Source: Frateuria aurantia DSM 6220
Lineage (GTDB): Bacteria > Pseudomonadota > Gammaproteobacteria > Xanthomonadales > Rhodanobacteraceae
Direction of reading: 5' to 3'
Assembly (NCBI RefSeq): GCF_000242255.2
Contig: NC_017033.1
Location: 1,860,001 to 1,924,000, forward strand
Length of the DNA stretch: 64,000 nucleotides
Under the pieces are notes generated by a model that was not told where the DNA came from, did no database searches, and was given only the letters and a program-made list of their open reading frames with translations. This document shows positions 52,478 through 62,407 of the stretch, one piece after another. Numbering within the stretch: position 1 is the first letter of the stretch; every line of letters starts with the position of its first letter. Made by a program: the position numbers and the translations under genes.

Positions 52478-53758
52478 ATGAACCATCGAGGCGGTCTATC
52501 CCTGGCCAGTTCCGGACAGGAGCCGGCACCGGGTCTGACCTATCCCGGACCGGGCATTCCCGGCGATCCGGCTTTCGGCCGCAGCAGTCACAATCCGCTG
52601 CTGCTGGCGGCGCGTCCGCTTTTGAATCTGATGGTTCAGATCCGTACCGGGAAGCAGGCCATCAACCCGGTATTGCTGCGCGAACGACTGATCAGCGCGA
52701 TACGCCGCTTCCAGGACCAGGCCCAGGCGCTTTCGACGCCGGTGGAGACCATCGTCGGAGCCCGCTACTGCCTGTGCACCGCGCTGGACGAGTCTGCCGC
52801 GCTGACCAGCTGGGGAGGGGACGGTATCTGGTCGGCTCACAGCCTGTTGGTCATTTTCCACAACGAGACGTGGGGGGGCGAAAAATTCTTCCAGTTGCTG
52901 GCGCGACTGATCCAGGATCCGGGTCGCCATTGGCCTCTGATCGAACTGCAGTTCCATTGCCTGGCACTGGGCTTCGAGGGTCGCTATCGCATCATCGACA
53001 ACGGCCAGGCCCAGCTGGAAGGGCTGAAGCTGAGATTGCGCAAGTTGCTGGCTGCCGGTGCGGGGGGGCAGGGGGATGCCTTGGCCGGCCATTGGCTGGA
53101 TCCGCAAGGGCGGGCTTCAGCCACGCTGCGGCGCTGGGTGCCCCTGTGGAGCTGGTTGGTGCTGGCCCTGATACTGACGGCCGGGGTCTATGTCGGACTG
53201 CTGTTGCTGTTGAATGCCAGACTGGATGCCGGCTATGTCGCGGTCAATTCCATCCACCTGCCTGAACTGGATATTCTGGCGGCCCCGGCACAGCGCGACC
53301 TGCATCTGAAAGAACTGCTGGCTGACGATATCCGCGGTGGCGCGCTCAGTGTGGAGGATGCCGCAGATCATCATGTCATCACCTTGCGTGGCGATGGCCT
53401 GTTCGACTCCGGCCGGGCCGATCTCAGGCCGGCTTATCGCGCCGTGCTGGCCCGTGTCGCGGCGGCCCTGGATCGCGTGCCGGGACGCATTGTGCTGGTC
53501 GGTCATACCGACAATCAGCCCATCCATACAGCCAGTTATCCTTCCAACCAGACCTTGTCCCTGGCCCGGGCCAGAAGCGTGGCGGATTTCCTGCATGACA
53601 CCGCCCTGGGCGCTCATCGCGACATCCAGGTGCAAGGGCAAGGCGACACGCATCCGCTGACATCCAATGACACCGCCTCAGGCAGGGCACTGAATCGAAG
53701 GGTGGAAATGGTGCTGTTTCCCGGAGCGGCGGCTTCTCCATCTCCCTGGACCCGGTAG
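52478..53758 (+). CDS. tssL: Type VI secretion inner-membrane protein TssL with OmpA-like peptidoglycan-binding domain
   Basis: 426 residues. The cytoplasmic DotU domain (about 40-205) has NPLLLAARPLLNLMVQIR, ARYCLCTALDESAALTSWGG and FHNETWGGEKFFQLLARLI. One membrane helix follows at about 222-245 (WSWLVLALILTAGVYVGLLL). The periplasmic part carries an OmpA_C domain (LFDSGRADLRPAYRAVLARV, VGHTDNQPI, NQTLSLARARSVADFL, GRALNRRVEMVLF), giving the extended TssL class that binds peptidoglycan itself, so no TagL partner is needed. Confidence 0.95.
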   Translation: MNHRGGLSLASSGQEPAPGLTYPGPGIPGDPAFGRSSHNPLLLAARPLLNLMVQIRTGKQAINPVLLRERLISAIRRFQDQAQALSTPVETIVGARYCLCTALDESAALTSWGGDGIWSAHSLLVIFHNETWGGEKFFQLLARLIQDPGRHWPLIELQFHCLALGFEGRYRIIDNGQAQLEGLKLRLRKLLAAGAGGQGDALAGHWLDPQGRASATLRRWVPLWSWLVLALILTAGVYVGLLLLLNARLDAGYVAVNSIHLPELDILAAPAQRDLHLKELLADDIRGGALSVEDAADHHVITLRGDGLFDSGRADLRPAYRAVLARVAAALDRVPGRIVLVGHTDNQPIHTASYPSNQTLSLARARSVADFLHDTALGAHRDIQVQGQGDTHPLTSNDTASGRALNRRVEMVLFPGAAASPSPWTR

Positions 53759-53767
53759 CTCGGAGGC

Positions 53768-56700
53768 ATGGTGATCATCAGCTGGTTGCGAAGTCTGTTC
53801 AGCTTCCTGTTCGCCCGTGAACTCTGGATTGCGCTGGCGGTGCTGCTGCTGGCCGTCCTGATCTGGGGATACGGTCCCTTGCTGGCACTGGGAACCTGGC
53901 ATCCACTGACGGCGGCGTGGGCGCGCGTAGGCGTGATCGGGCTGCTGATCATGGCCTTGTTGTGGCGCTGGTCATGGCGGTTCGGTGGTGGTTCCGGTCG
54001 CCGTCTGCTGGAGCAGCTGCGGCGTCGCCGGGAGGCCGTACCGGCACCACCGCCGGAGGTCCAGGCCAGCGAGTTGCGCCAGCGATTCCAGCAGGCGCTG
54101 TGGACGCTGCGCGATGCCAGAGCGGACAGCCGTCGCTGGACGCATTGGCTGGATCGGCTCAGCGGCCAGTATGTGTACCGCCTGCCGTGGTATCTGGTGG
54201 TTGGTGACACCGGCAGCGGCAAGACGGCCTTGCTGCATCAGTTGCGCGGTGGCGCCCCCAGCCTGGAGTTCGCCGGTGCGGCGGGGGGGGGAGCACATAC
54301 CGCGCAACTGGAATGGCATCTGGGGGACAGTGCGGTGCTGGTGGACACGCCGGGACGATTTATCGAAGCGGCGCCGGCCGCCGACAGCGACCGGGTCGAA
54401 TTCCATCAGTTGCTGCGCCATTTCCGGCCGCGCCAGCCCCTCAACGGCGTGGTGCTGGTGATCGATGTCAGCCAGCTGCCGGGCATGGCGAGCGACGTGC
54501 GCAAAGCCCATGGAAGACGGTTGCGCACGCATCTGCTGGAGCTGCAACAGGGCCTGGATATCCGGCTGCCGGTTTATCTGGTGCTCACTCATGTCGACCG
54601 GCTGACCGGCTTCCAGGCTTATTTCCACGAGCTGGGGCCGCAAGGCCGGGAACAGGTCTGGGGCTTTACCGGCAATGCCTCCGAGACTCCAGCCAGGCAG
54701 GGGCTGGAAACCATCTTCCTTCGCGAGTTCAAGGCGCTGGTCGATCGTCTCGGTGATGGTCTGATCGACGTGCTGGCCAGCGAGCCCGAACTGGGGGACC
54801 GGGCAGAGGCCTGGCTGTTTCCGCAGGAATTTGCCCAACTGGAGCAGCCCTTGCTGGAATGGCTGACGGCCTTGAGCCGGGCATCGCGGTTCGAACCCGA
54901 GCTATGGCTGCGCGGAGTGTATTTCACCAGTAACGGACGGGGCGGAGCGGTCATCGAGCAGGTGCTGGCTCCGATCAGGCAGACCTTGCAATTGGAGCCG
55001 CACGCCGCCGAAGCCGTTCCGGAGGGGAGGCAGAGTTATTTCAGCGCACGGCTGCTGGACCACCTGATGGTGCCGGAGGCCGGTCTGGCCGGCATCAACC
55101 GCCGCCTGCTGTGGCGCCGGCGCCTGCTGCATGGAGCCAGCCTGGGACTGTTGGCCACGGTGGTCCTGGTATGCCTGGCGGTGTGGATCAACAGCTACCG
55201 GCACAATCGGGATTATCTGGCCGAAGTGGGCCGCCATGCAGCCGAATACCAGGCTCGGGCCGGCAGCCACATCAGTTTGCCCGCAGGCGATATCGAAGCA
55301 CTGGCCCCGCTGCTGGATCCTCTTCTGCAATTGCCGCTGAGCCGGCAGTTCGATACCACCCATCCACCTTTCTACAGCTATCGGGCCGGCCTGTATCAGG
55401 GCCACAAGATCCAGATCGCGACCAATCTGGTCTATCGGCGGGCTCTTGAGGAAAAGCTGCTGCCCCAGGCCGCCAGTCGCATTCAGAATCTGCTTGCCAG
55501 TGCCCCTGCGGATGACCTGGAATACACCTACAACGCATTGAAAGCCTATTTGATGCTGTATCAATCCGGCCATTACCAGGCGGATTTTCTTTCCGCCTGG
55601 CTGCTGCTCGATGTCGAGAAGTCGATGCCGGAGGTCACCACCCGGCATCAGCGGGAGGCTCTGGAGAACCATGTGGCGGAGTTGTTCCAGCCGCATCCGG
55701 TGACCTCGCCGTTTCCCTTCGACGCGGATCTGGTACGCAGCGCCCGTGAGCGTCTGGCGCGTTATTCGTTGCCCCAACGGGCCTACCATCAGATGCAGCG
55801 ACGGCTGCTGGGATCGATGCGTGGAGACCCGGTCAGCGTGGAGAGCGTGGCGGGGCCGCAGGCATCAATGGCACTGGTGCGCAAGAGTGGTCAGCCGCTG
55901 AGTGACGGCATCGCGCCCCTGTATACCTATCAGGGCTATTGGGACGTGTTCTCGCCACAGGTCGGACATGCGGCTCTGGACATGGAGAAGGAGGATGTAT
56001 GGGTGTTGGGCAGCCGTCAGGCACCCATACTGGATGATCTGGATCGGAGTCGATTGACTCGCGAAATCAAGCGGCTTTATTTCAACGACTATATCCGGGT
56101 CTGGGATGCCTACCTGGGCGATCTGACCGTGATCGAGACCCGCTCGGTCAATCAGAGCATGCAGCTGGCCCGCATCCTGTCGGCGACCGACTCCCCACTG
56201 AAGCGCTTCATGCTGGTCGCCGCCCGTGAAACCACCTTGCTGCATGATCGCCAGAGCCAGCCCAGCCATTCACTGCTGGGTAGGGCACAGGCCCGTATCG
56301 GCGAGGTCAAGCAGTCATTGACGGACATTTTCGGCAATCAGGTCATACCGGCCAATCGCGCTGAGACGGAAGATCGCATCGAGAGCATGGTCGACAACCA
56401 CTTCGAGCCCCTGCACAGGATGGTCGACGGCAGTGGCAGCGATGGCCAGGGACCGTCACCGCTGGATACCAGTCTGCAGGTGGTGGACGAACTCTACAAC
56501 TATCTCACTGCCACCGATGCCGCACTGGGCAGCGGCAATCCACCTCCGCCTTCGGATGTCTTCAACAAACTGCAGGCCGAAGCCGGACGCATGCCGATGC
56601 CGTTCCGGCAGATCATGGGTGATCTGGCGGTCCGCGGTTCCGCGCAGGTGACCGGCGCGGTCCAGCACAGCATCGACGAGGATGCGGCCGCATCGATCGG

Positions 56701-57358
56701 ACGACTGTGCCGGCAGACGATCGCCGATCGCTATCCGTTTGTACGCGGCATTTCCCGGGATGTGGCCATCGACGATTTTTCCAGGATGTTCGCACCGAAC
56801 GGGTTGATGGATGCCTTCTACCAGAAGAATCTGGCCGCGCGGGTCGACATGAACACGCGCCGTTGGACCTTTCGACCCAGTGCCGGCGGTGTGCGGCATG
56901 GCAATCCGCATCTGCTGGAGGCGTTTCAGAATGCAGAGACCATCCGCAACGTGTTCTTCGCCGCCGGCGGCAACCGTCCCAGTCTGAAATTCGATGTCAT
57001 GCCTCTGGATCTGGATGCCTCCATCAACCAGTTCACTCTGGATGTCGATGGTCAGGTCCTGCGCTATGCGCATGGTCCGCAGATTTCCAGGACCATGAGC
57101 TGGCCGGTGCAGGCTGGCAGCCATCAGGTGAGGCTGGAGCTGACGCCGGCAAGTGCGTCGGGGAGCCTGCAGACCCAAGGGCCCTGGGCCTTGCAGCGGC
57201 TGTTCGATGCAGCCGAGCTGACACCCGGCAGCGCGCCCGAGAGTTTTACCGCCACCTTCCATCTGGGGGCACGTCGGCTGGTGCTGAAAATCACAGCCGA
57301 CAGTGCCTTCAATCCGTTCCGGTTGCCGCAGATGGCCGCGTTCAGCTGTCCGGAATAA
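53768..57358 (+). CDS. tssM: Type VI secretion membrane complex protein TssM (IcmF)
   Basis: 1196 residues, usual range 1100-1300. Two N-terminal membrane helices (about 18-38 and 54-72), then a cytoplasmic NTPase-like domain with an intact Walker A GDTGSGKT at 146-153 and a switch motif VLVDTPGRF. A third membrane helix is at about 440-460 (LGLLATVVLVCLAVWI). The rest is the long periplasmic region ending in the TssJ-binding part (LGARRLVLKITADSAFNPFR). It forms the channel core with TssL and TssJ. Confidence 0.96.
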   Translation: MVIISWLRSLFSFLFARELWIALAVLLLAVLIWGYGPLLALGTWHPLTAAWARVGVIGLLIMALLWRWSWRFGGGSGRRLLEQLRRRREAVPAPPPEVQASELRQRFQQALWTLRDARADSRRWTHWLDRLSGQYVYRLPWYLVVGDTGSGKTALLHQLRGGAPSLEFAGAAGGGAHTAQLEWHLGDSAVLVDTPGRFIEAAPAADSDRVEFHQLLRHFRPRQPLNGVVLVIDVSQLPGMASDVRKAHGRRLRTHLLELQQGLDIRLPVYLVLTHVDRLTGFQAYFHELGPQGREQVWGFTGNASETPARQGLETIFLREFKALVDRLGDGLIDVLASEPELGDRAEAWLFPQEFAQLEQPLLEWLTALSRASRFEPELWLRGVYFTSNGRGGAVIEQVLAPIRQTLQLEPHAAEAVPEGRQSYFSARLLDHLMVPEAGLAGINRRLLWRRRLLHGASLGLLATVVLVCLAVWINSYRHNRDYLAEVGRHAAEYQARAGSHISLPAGDIEALAPLLDPLLQLPLSRQFDTTHPPFYSYRAGLYQGHKIQIATNLVYRRALEEKLLPQAASRIQNLLASAPADDLEYTYNALKAYLMLYQSGHYQADFLSAWLLLDVEKSMPEVTTRHQREALENHVAELFQPHPVTSPFPFDADLVRSARERLARYSLPQRAYHQMQRRLLGSMRGDPVSVESVAGPQASMALVRKSGQPLSDGIAPLYTYQGYWDVFSPQVGHAALDMEKEDVWVLGSRQAPILDDLDRSRLTREIKRLYFNDYIRVWDAYLGDLTVIETRSVNQSMQLARILSATDSPLKRFMLVAARETTLLHDRQSQPSHSLLGRAQARIGEVKQSLTDIFGNQVIPANRAETEDRIESMVDNHFEPLHRMVDGSGSDGQGPSPLDTSLQVVDELYNYLTATDAALGSGNPPPPSDVFNKLQAEAGRMPMPFRQIMGDLAVRGSAQVTGAVQHSIDEDAAASIGRLCRQTIADRYPFVRGISRDVAIDDFSRMFAPNGLMDAFYQKNLAARVDMNTRRWTFRPSAGGVRHGNPHLLEAFQNAETIRNVFFAAGGNRPSLKFDVMPLDLDASINQFTLDVDGQVLRYAHGPQISRTMSWPVQAGSHQVRLELTPASASGSLQTQGPWALQRLFDAAELTPGSAPESFTATFHLGARRLVLKITADSAFNPFRLPQMAAFSCPE

Positions 57359-57401
57359 GTGTGGCACGGCACCGTCTTCTCTTCGGCACAGGAGTGGAGT
57401 G

Positions 57402-58274
57402 ATGAAACTGACCATTAGTTCGCATCTGGGGCAACCCTCCGACGGAAGCCAGTCCGCGGTATTCCCGCCGCGAGGAGGCAGTCTGGGGCACCGCAGCGAC
57501 AACACCCTGGTACTGGCTGATCGCCACGGCACCATCGCCGGCCGTCATGCCACCTTCTATCAAGGCACTGATGGCTGGCGGATCGCGCCGGAGCCGGGCG
57601 CCACCGTGGCGGTCAATGGTCATTCAGTGGCTCATGGTCACGAGTGGCCCGTGGCGCCTGGTGACGTATTGGAGATCGGCGCCTATGTATTGACGCCGGG
57701 CGAGGAGCACTCGCCCTGGAGCGGGTTGACCTCCGGCCCGGAGGTGATCGCACCGCCCTCCACGCCGGCACGGCCCCATCCGCTGCAATCGAGTCCGGAG
57801 CGCACATCACCATCCGCGGCCGATCCGTTGGCCGGCGTCAAAGGCCGGACCGGTCTGGACGAGCTGCAGGATACCCCGCTGGATCCCCTGGCCCTGTTCG
57901 CGGCTCAGGACACCGCTGCGGCCGCCTCCTTGCTGGACGACTCTTTGCTGAGCGGTTTTGAACAAGGCCTGTCGCCACGTCAGTCGCCGACAGGTTTCAA
58001 CCCCAGCCTGTCGGACAGCGTGCCGGAGCAGTCCGGTCATCTGCGCGTGCAGATTCAATGGCCGGATCCGGAGTCTCCTGCCGGGACCGTTGCGGAGCCG
58101 GTGGTGAGCAGAACCGACGGCGAGGCGGGTCAGAGCACGGAAGCCAGCGCCGAGGTCTTGCTGCAGGCTTTGCGGGATGGCCTGGGTCAGCGTCAGCGCA
58201 TGGAGTGGCCCGATCCCGATTTCATGCGCTTGCTGGGGGCGACCCTGCGTGCCTTGCGGACCCAGCTTCGCTGA
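57402..58274 (+). CDS. FHA domain protein of the T6SS (TagH-like), apparently shortened
   Basis: 290 residues from ATG 57402, with GGAGTGGAGTG upstream. The N-terminal FHA domain (about 10-95) has GGSLGHRSDNTLVLADRHGT, GRHATFYQ and the VNGHSV turn, so it should bind phosphothreonine proteins. A Pro/Ser-rich linker follows. It ends with PDPDFMRLLGATLRALRTQL, which looks like the very start of the conserved C-terminal domain of TagH/ImpI proteins (usually another 150-200 residues). The stop comes nine bases before the convergent greB stop. No kinase or phosphatase (PpkA, PppA) gene is nearby. Confidence 0.8.
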   Translation: MKLTISSHLGQPSDGSQSAVFPPRGGSLGHRSDNTLVLADRHGTIAGRHATFYQGTDGWRIAPEPGATVAVNGHSVAHGHEWPVAPGDVLEIGAYVLTPGEEHSPWSGLTSGPEVIAPPSTPARPHPLQSSPERTSPSAADPLAGVKGRTGLDELQDTPLDPLALFAAQDTAAAASLLDDSLLSGFEQGLSPRQSPTGFNPSLSDSVPEQSGHLRVQIQWPDPESPAGTVAEPVVSRTDGEAGQSTEASAEVLLQALRDGLGQRQRMEWPDPDFMRLLGATLRALRTQLR

Positions 58275-58283
58275 CAGGCCGGC

Positions 58284-58802
58284 TCAGTCCTTGCCGGCGG
58301 TGCCGTCATAGCGGATCGCAGCGATTCGAAAGGCCGTCCGGCCCTGCGGCAGTTCGGCCTCGAATTCTTCATCCAGCCCGCGTTTGAGCAGGGCTCTGGC
58401 CATCGGCGAATCAATGCTTATCCAGCCTTTCTGGGCATGGGTTTCATCCGGCCCCACGATCCGGTAATGGAACAGTTCGCCGCTGTCCAGCTGCTCCAGG
58501 TCCGTGGTGGCACCGAAGTAGACCTTGGCGGTATCCGCCGGAAGGCCTTCAGCTACCCGCAGCCCGGGAATGCGCTTGCTGAGATAGCGGATGCGTCGGT
58601 CCATCTCCGCCAGTTGCTTCTTGCGATAGATGTACTCGGCATTTTCGGAGCGATCACCTTCGGCAGCGGCGGCCGCCAAGGCACGTACCACTTCGGGCCG
58701 CTGCTGGCTCCACAGCGCGTCGAGTTCCTGCTTGAGCCGGTCAAAGCCCTCGCGGGTGATGATGGCCGATGAACCCGGTTGCGGCGGTCGCCAGCGGCTC
58801 AT
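58284..58802 (-). CDS. greB: Transcription elongation factor GreB
   Basis: 172 residues from the ATG ending at 58802. The N-terminal coiled coil carries the tip residues that stimulate transcript cleavage ([40 protein letters not shown]), and the C-terminal FKBP-like domain follows ([40 protein letters not shown]). The basic YIYRKK and [10 protein letters not shown] stretches favour GreB over GreA. GreB rescues backtracked RNA polymerase. Its start overlaps the stop of the DUF1523 gene by four bases. Confidence 0.93.
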   Translation of the reverse strand: MSRWRPPQPGSSAIITREGFDRLKQELDALWSQQRPEVVRALAAAAAEGDRSENAEYIYRKKQLAEMDRRIRYLSKRIPGLRVAEGLPADTAKVYFGATTDLEQLDSGELFHYRIVGPDETHAQKGWISIDSPMARALLKRGLDEEFEAELPQGRTAFRIAAIRYDGTAGKD

Positions 58803-59347
58803 GACGGACGAGCCTGCCGGCTGGCCGTACGTCGCTTGCGCCAGCGATTGATCCGCAGTGCCAGATAGCCGGCAAGGATCAGCACGATCACCAGCAGGGC
58901 GGTATTGAACCAGGGGAAAGGCGCAGTCGGGCTGTCGGTCGGCGTCAGCGATACCGCATTGGGGAAGGTATCGAACATCCGCAGGCGCCAGCCGTAATAG
59001 GTGACCACGGCCAACTGTTCGGGATTCTGGGCCAGACTCTGGGCGCGTGCCTGCTGGTCGGCTGCATCGAATTTGAAATACCAGGGAAAGCCGAAGCGGG
59101 TGTCCTCGTTGGTGAATACGCGGGTCCGCTTGCCATCCGGTGTGATGGCGTTGACGAAATACACATCGCGCGTCGGACCGTCGGCCGGATTCTCGGCACT
59201 GACGATGCCATCCTTGTCGACCCGCTTGACCTCGGTACCGGTGACATGCACCACGGCATGATGTGGCAGAACATAGTTCAAGCCGAGTGCTGCCGCGGCG
59301 ATCACGGCAAACAAGGCAATCCACGCGATGCGTCTGACGACTTTCAT
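58799..59347 (-). CDS. DUF1523 family membrane protein
   Basis: 182 residues with a membrane helix at each end: about 7-27 ([20 protein letters not shown]) and about 148-166 ([18 protein letters not shown]). The central part, with [58 protein letters not shown] and [20 protein letters not shown], is the DUF1523 pattern and should face the periplasm. No function is known. Cotranscribed with greB. Confidence 0.85.
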   Translation of the reverse strand: MKVVRRIAWIALFAVIAAAALGLNYVLPHHAVVHVTGTEVKRVDKDGIVSAENPADGPTRDVYFVNAITPDGKRTRVFTNEDTRFGFPWYFKFDAADQQARAQSLAQNPEQLAVVTYYGWRLRMFDTFPNAVSLTPTDSPTAPFPWFNTALLVIVLILAGYLALRINRWRKRRTASRQARPS

Positions 59348-59680
59348 GATCTTTTCCTTGATAGATAGTGGACCTGTAGCGAGCTGGTCTTGTTCCTGAC
59401 CGAAAGCGACGATGGCTGTCTGCCCGGTGCTTCCGTCACGGCTCAGGATATCGTGGATCAGCAGATCCGCCCATGCCCGTGGTGGCGGCCCCTTGTCCAG
59501 CGAAGCCCTCCAGGGTGCAAGCGCCGTGCTCGCCGTGCGTCATGCTCCGTGGCGTCAAGCGCGCGACGGGACCAGAGTTGGTTCGTGGGATGCTTTCACA
59601 AAGCGCCTGTTATTGCTCTGTTCAGGCTGTGGGGTGATGGGTAACTTCCCGTTGATTCATGAGGTTACGCGCACTATCGT
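59348..59680. other. Divergent intergenic region of 333 bp
   Basis: Lies between the DUF1523/greB unit and the transglycosylase gene. AAGGAAAAG just upstream of 59347 on the minus strand is the DUF1523 ribosome binding site. No other element is recognised; it presumably contains two divergent promoters. Confidence 0.4.
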
Positions 59681-61198
59681 ATGCGAAATATCATATCTTC
59701 CCGGATCGTCTTCGTGACTTACGTGCATCATGGAATTCGCTTTGCAGGAGTGGCCATGATGGCCGCGTTGATGTCGGCCTGCGCGAGCACTGCGCCGTCC
59801 AAAGGCTCGGCAGGGGGCGTCAATCCGCTTTATACCAGCCTGGACGATGCCGCCAGGCGTTACGAGCAGGCCTTGCAGCAGGCCAGGGAGGGCCGTGGCG
59901 AGCAGTCGAACCGGACCCTTCAGATGGCGCTGGACCAGATCAAGGACGGTTCGGCCCGCTGCAGTCTGACGCCGGGATGCGATCCGCAGCGTTTTCTGTC
60001 GGCCTATGACAGGATGCTGCGACTGAAAGACGGCAGTTTTTTCAGCAGCGACGATGTCGATACCTATGGCGATGACCAGCCTGACCATGCCGGTACCGGC
60101 AGCGAGGTCTCGCCGGTCAGCCAGGCGATTCCCCAGATCCAGCGCAGCGTCGTCTTGCTGCGTGGACAGCCCCTGTCCCAGCTGATCGCGATGAATGGTC
60201 CGGTCAAGGCGGCGCTGGAAATGTGGCTGACCCAGTGGCGCCCGAATCTGATGGATGCCTGGGTCAATTATCAATACCTTCGCCATGAAATGTGGCCGGC
60301 CTACCAGCATGCCGGACTGCCGGAAGCACTGCTGTTCGGTTTCATGGCGAAGGAATCCGGTGGCAAGGTGCATGCCGTGTCGCGCTCCGGTGCAGCCGGG
60401 CCCTTGCAGTTCATGTACGGCACGGCCATGCGGCTGGGCCTGACGGGGGACGGCAGCTTTGATCTGCGGTTTGATCCGGCTCTCGCGGCGAAAGCCAATG
60501 CCGATTACATCAACGAGCAACTGGAACAGTTCAACAACAATCTGGAATTGGCCATCGGCGCCTACAATGGCGGAGAGGGGCGGATGCAGCGCATCGTAGG
60601 CAGCGACACCTCGGTGAGTTTCTACAACCCTGCGGTCTACAGCCAGATGTCCCAGGAAACCCGCGAATATGTGCCAGCGGTGCTCGCCGCAGCATGGCTG
60701 TTCATGCATCCGGACAGCTACAACCTTCGTTTTCCGCACGTCAACGGTACACCCGGACAGGTGGTGCTGAAACGCCAGGCCTCGCTGACCGAGCTGACGG
60801 TCTGCCTGGGCACGGCCTTGAACCACTATGACGGCTGGTTCCGTACCTTGCGCAATCTCAACGAGCGGGTGGATCCGCAGGCGGAGCTGCCGACCGGAAC
60901 CACCCTGGTCGTGCCCAAGGCGCTGGAGCGTGCCTATGGTGCGCGCTGCGTGGAAGGCCCCTGGCCTATCCTGGCCAAGGACCTGCACGATGCGACGGTT
61001 CCCGCCGCTCCGACCAAGGTTTCGACATCGCCGGTCAATCGACGCATGATCAAGCACCGGGTGCGACGCGGCGAGACCCTGACCAGCATCGTCAATCATC
61101 ACGGTTGTTCCAGCATCAAGGAAGTGGCCGAGCTGAACCATCTTCACGAACAGGCACTTGCGGTGGGCAGCACCGTCCAGCTCCCAAGTTGCCGTTGA
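59681..61198 (+). CDS. Membrane-bound lytic murein transglycosylase, MltD-like, with LysM
   Basis: 505 residues from ATG 59681. Lipoprotein signal with lipobox LMSAC near residue 34; a later ATG at 59756 has a good CAGGAG but would leave too short a signal peptide. The lytic transglycosylase domain (about 215-340) has LLFGFMAKESGGKVHAVSRS with the catalytic glutamate in KESGG, GAAGPLQFMYGTAMRLGL and AIGAYNGGEGRM. A C-terminal LysM domain (HRVRRGETLTSIVNHHGCSS) binds peptidoglycan. It cleaves between MurNAc and GlcNAc to give 1,6-anhydro ends, probably from the outer membrane. Confidence 0.9.
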   Translation: MRNIISSRIVFVTYVHHGIRFAGVAMMAALMSACASTAPSKGSAGGVNPLYTSLDDAARRYEQALQQAREGRGEQSNRTLQMALDQIKDGSARCSLTPGCDPQRFLSAYDRMLRLKDGSFFSSDDVDTYGDDQPDHAGTGSEVSPVSQAIPQIQRSVVLLRGQPLSQLIAMNGPVKAALEMWLTQWRPNLMDAWVNYQYLRHEMWPAYQHAGLPEALLFGFMAKESGGKVHAVSRSGAAGPLQFMYGTAMRLGLTGDGSFDLRFDPALAAKANADYINEQLEQFNNNLELAIGAYNGGEGRMQRIVGSDTSVSFYNPAVYSQMSQETREYVPAVLAAAWLFMHPDSYNLRFPHVNGTPGQVVLKRQASLTELTVCLGTALNHYDGWFRTLRNLNERVDPQAELPTGTTLVVPKALERAYGARCVEGPWPILAKDLHDATVPAAPTKVSTSPVNRRMIKHRVRRGETLTSIVNHHGCSSIKEVAELNHLHEQALAVGSTVQLPSCR

Positions 61199-61397
61199 GC
61201 GAGGGAGCCCCCAGCGTCGTTTCTGTGCCCGTCGCTGAAGGCTGCAGCAAAGCCGGCATCGACCTGCCCTGATCAGGTGGAGCAGGCCGAGCTCCCTATC
61301 CGCGAAGCCCCGCTTCTGCAGACGATGTTGCGCCGGCAGGCGGCGAAGCCTGACAGACTTCGCACATGCTCGATGTCTTCTACCGATGGCGCTGCGT

Positions 61398-62246
61398 TCA
61401 ATCCTGCGCTTGCCAGCGACCCAGGCGCTGGCCCATTTGCACAGGTTGCTGCGACTCCATCCGATCCAGGCTGACCCCCTTTTCGGGCAGCAACAGAATC
61501 ACGGTCGAGCCCATGTTGAAACGGGCCATTTCCATGAACCGTTCCAGGGTGATGCCGCGCTCGGTCTGCGCCTTGTGCTGGATGGAGGAGGCATAGGGGG
61601 GAATCACCAGCCCGTCCCAGACGGTGGCGACACTGGAAACCAGTACTGCGCCGACCATCACTGCCACGAAGGGCCCTTGCGGGCTGTCAAAATGGCAGAC
61701 CAGTCGCTCATTGCGGGCGAACAGGCGTGGAATGGCCTCGACCGCGAACGGGGCGACACTGAAGATCCGGCCCGGCACATGCACGGTTTCGCGCAGGGTG
61801 CCGGTCCATGGCATGTGCACCCGATGATAATCACGCGGTGACAAGTAGACCGTCACGAAATGGCCGTTGCGATACGGCTGGGCCGCGGCCTCGTCACCCA
61901 GCAGCTCGGCTGCGGTATAGCTCTGGCCCTTGGCCTGGAAGATCCGTCCATCGCTGATCCGTCCCGATTGGCTGATCTTGCCGTCGGCGGGGCAGAGAAT
62001 GGCATCGGGCGAGGCGTCTGCGCGGCGGGCGTCCGCGCGCAGACGGCGTGAAAAAAACGCATTGAAATGTGGATAGGCATAGGGGTCGGGCTGGGCAGCC
62101 TCAGCCATGTTGACCTGATAGCGCTTGACGATCTGGCCGATCAGCAGGTTTTTCCACGGCGTCCAGGTCCAGCGGGTGGCCCAGTACACCAGTCGGGACA
62201 GCGCCCGGTGCGGCAGCAGATATTGCAGGAGAATCTTGGGTTTCAT
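61398..62246 (-). CDS. psd: Phosphatidylserine decarboxylase proenzyme
   Basis: 282 residues. Psd makes phosphatidylethanolamine at the inner membrane. The chain cleaves itself in the GST motif of [11 protein letters not shown] (S247 becomes the pyruvoyl group); the usual LGST is MGST here. Other marks: [26 protein letters not shown] and [18 protein letters not shown] with the catalytic His-containing YHRVH. It is divergent from prmB. Confidence 0.95.
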   Translation of the reverse strand: MKPKILLQYLLPHRALSRLVYWATRWTWTPWKNLLIGQIVKRYQVNMAEAAQPDPYAYPHFNAFFSRRLRADARRADASPDAILCPADGKISQSGRISDGRIFQAKGQSYTAAELLGDEAAAQPYRNGHFVTVYLSPRDYHRVHMPWTGTLRETVHVPGRIFSVAPFAVEAIPRLFARNERLVCHFDSPQGPFVAVMVGAVLVSSVATVWDGLVIPPYASSIQHKAQTERGITLERFMEMARFNMGSTVILLLPEKGVSLDRMESQQPVQMGQRLGRWQAQD

Positions 62247-62407
62247 GGCCGCAAGTATAGCCGTCGTCGTCTTCGCGATGGCGTCCTCGACAGCCTGCGG
62301 TCATCCTTTCAGCGCGGGCTGCGGCGGCAGGCCCGGGATGCGCGGCACTCCGTGGCCGGGCAGAGCAGGTATACTCTGCGGTCCTCTTCGTTCAACGATG
62401 CCCGCCC

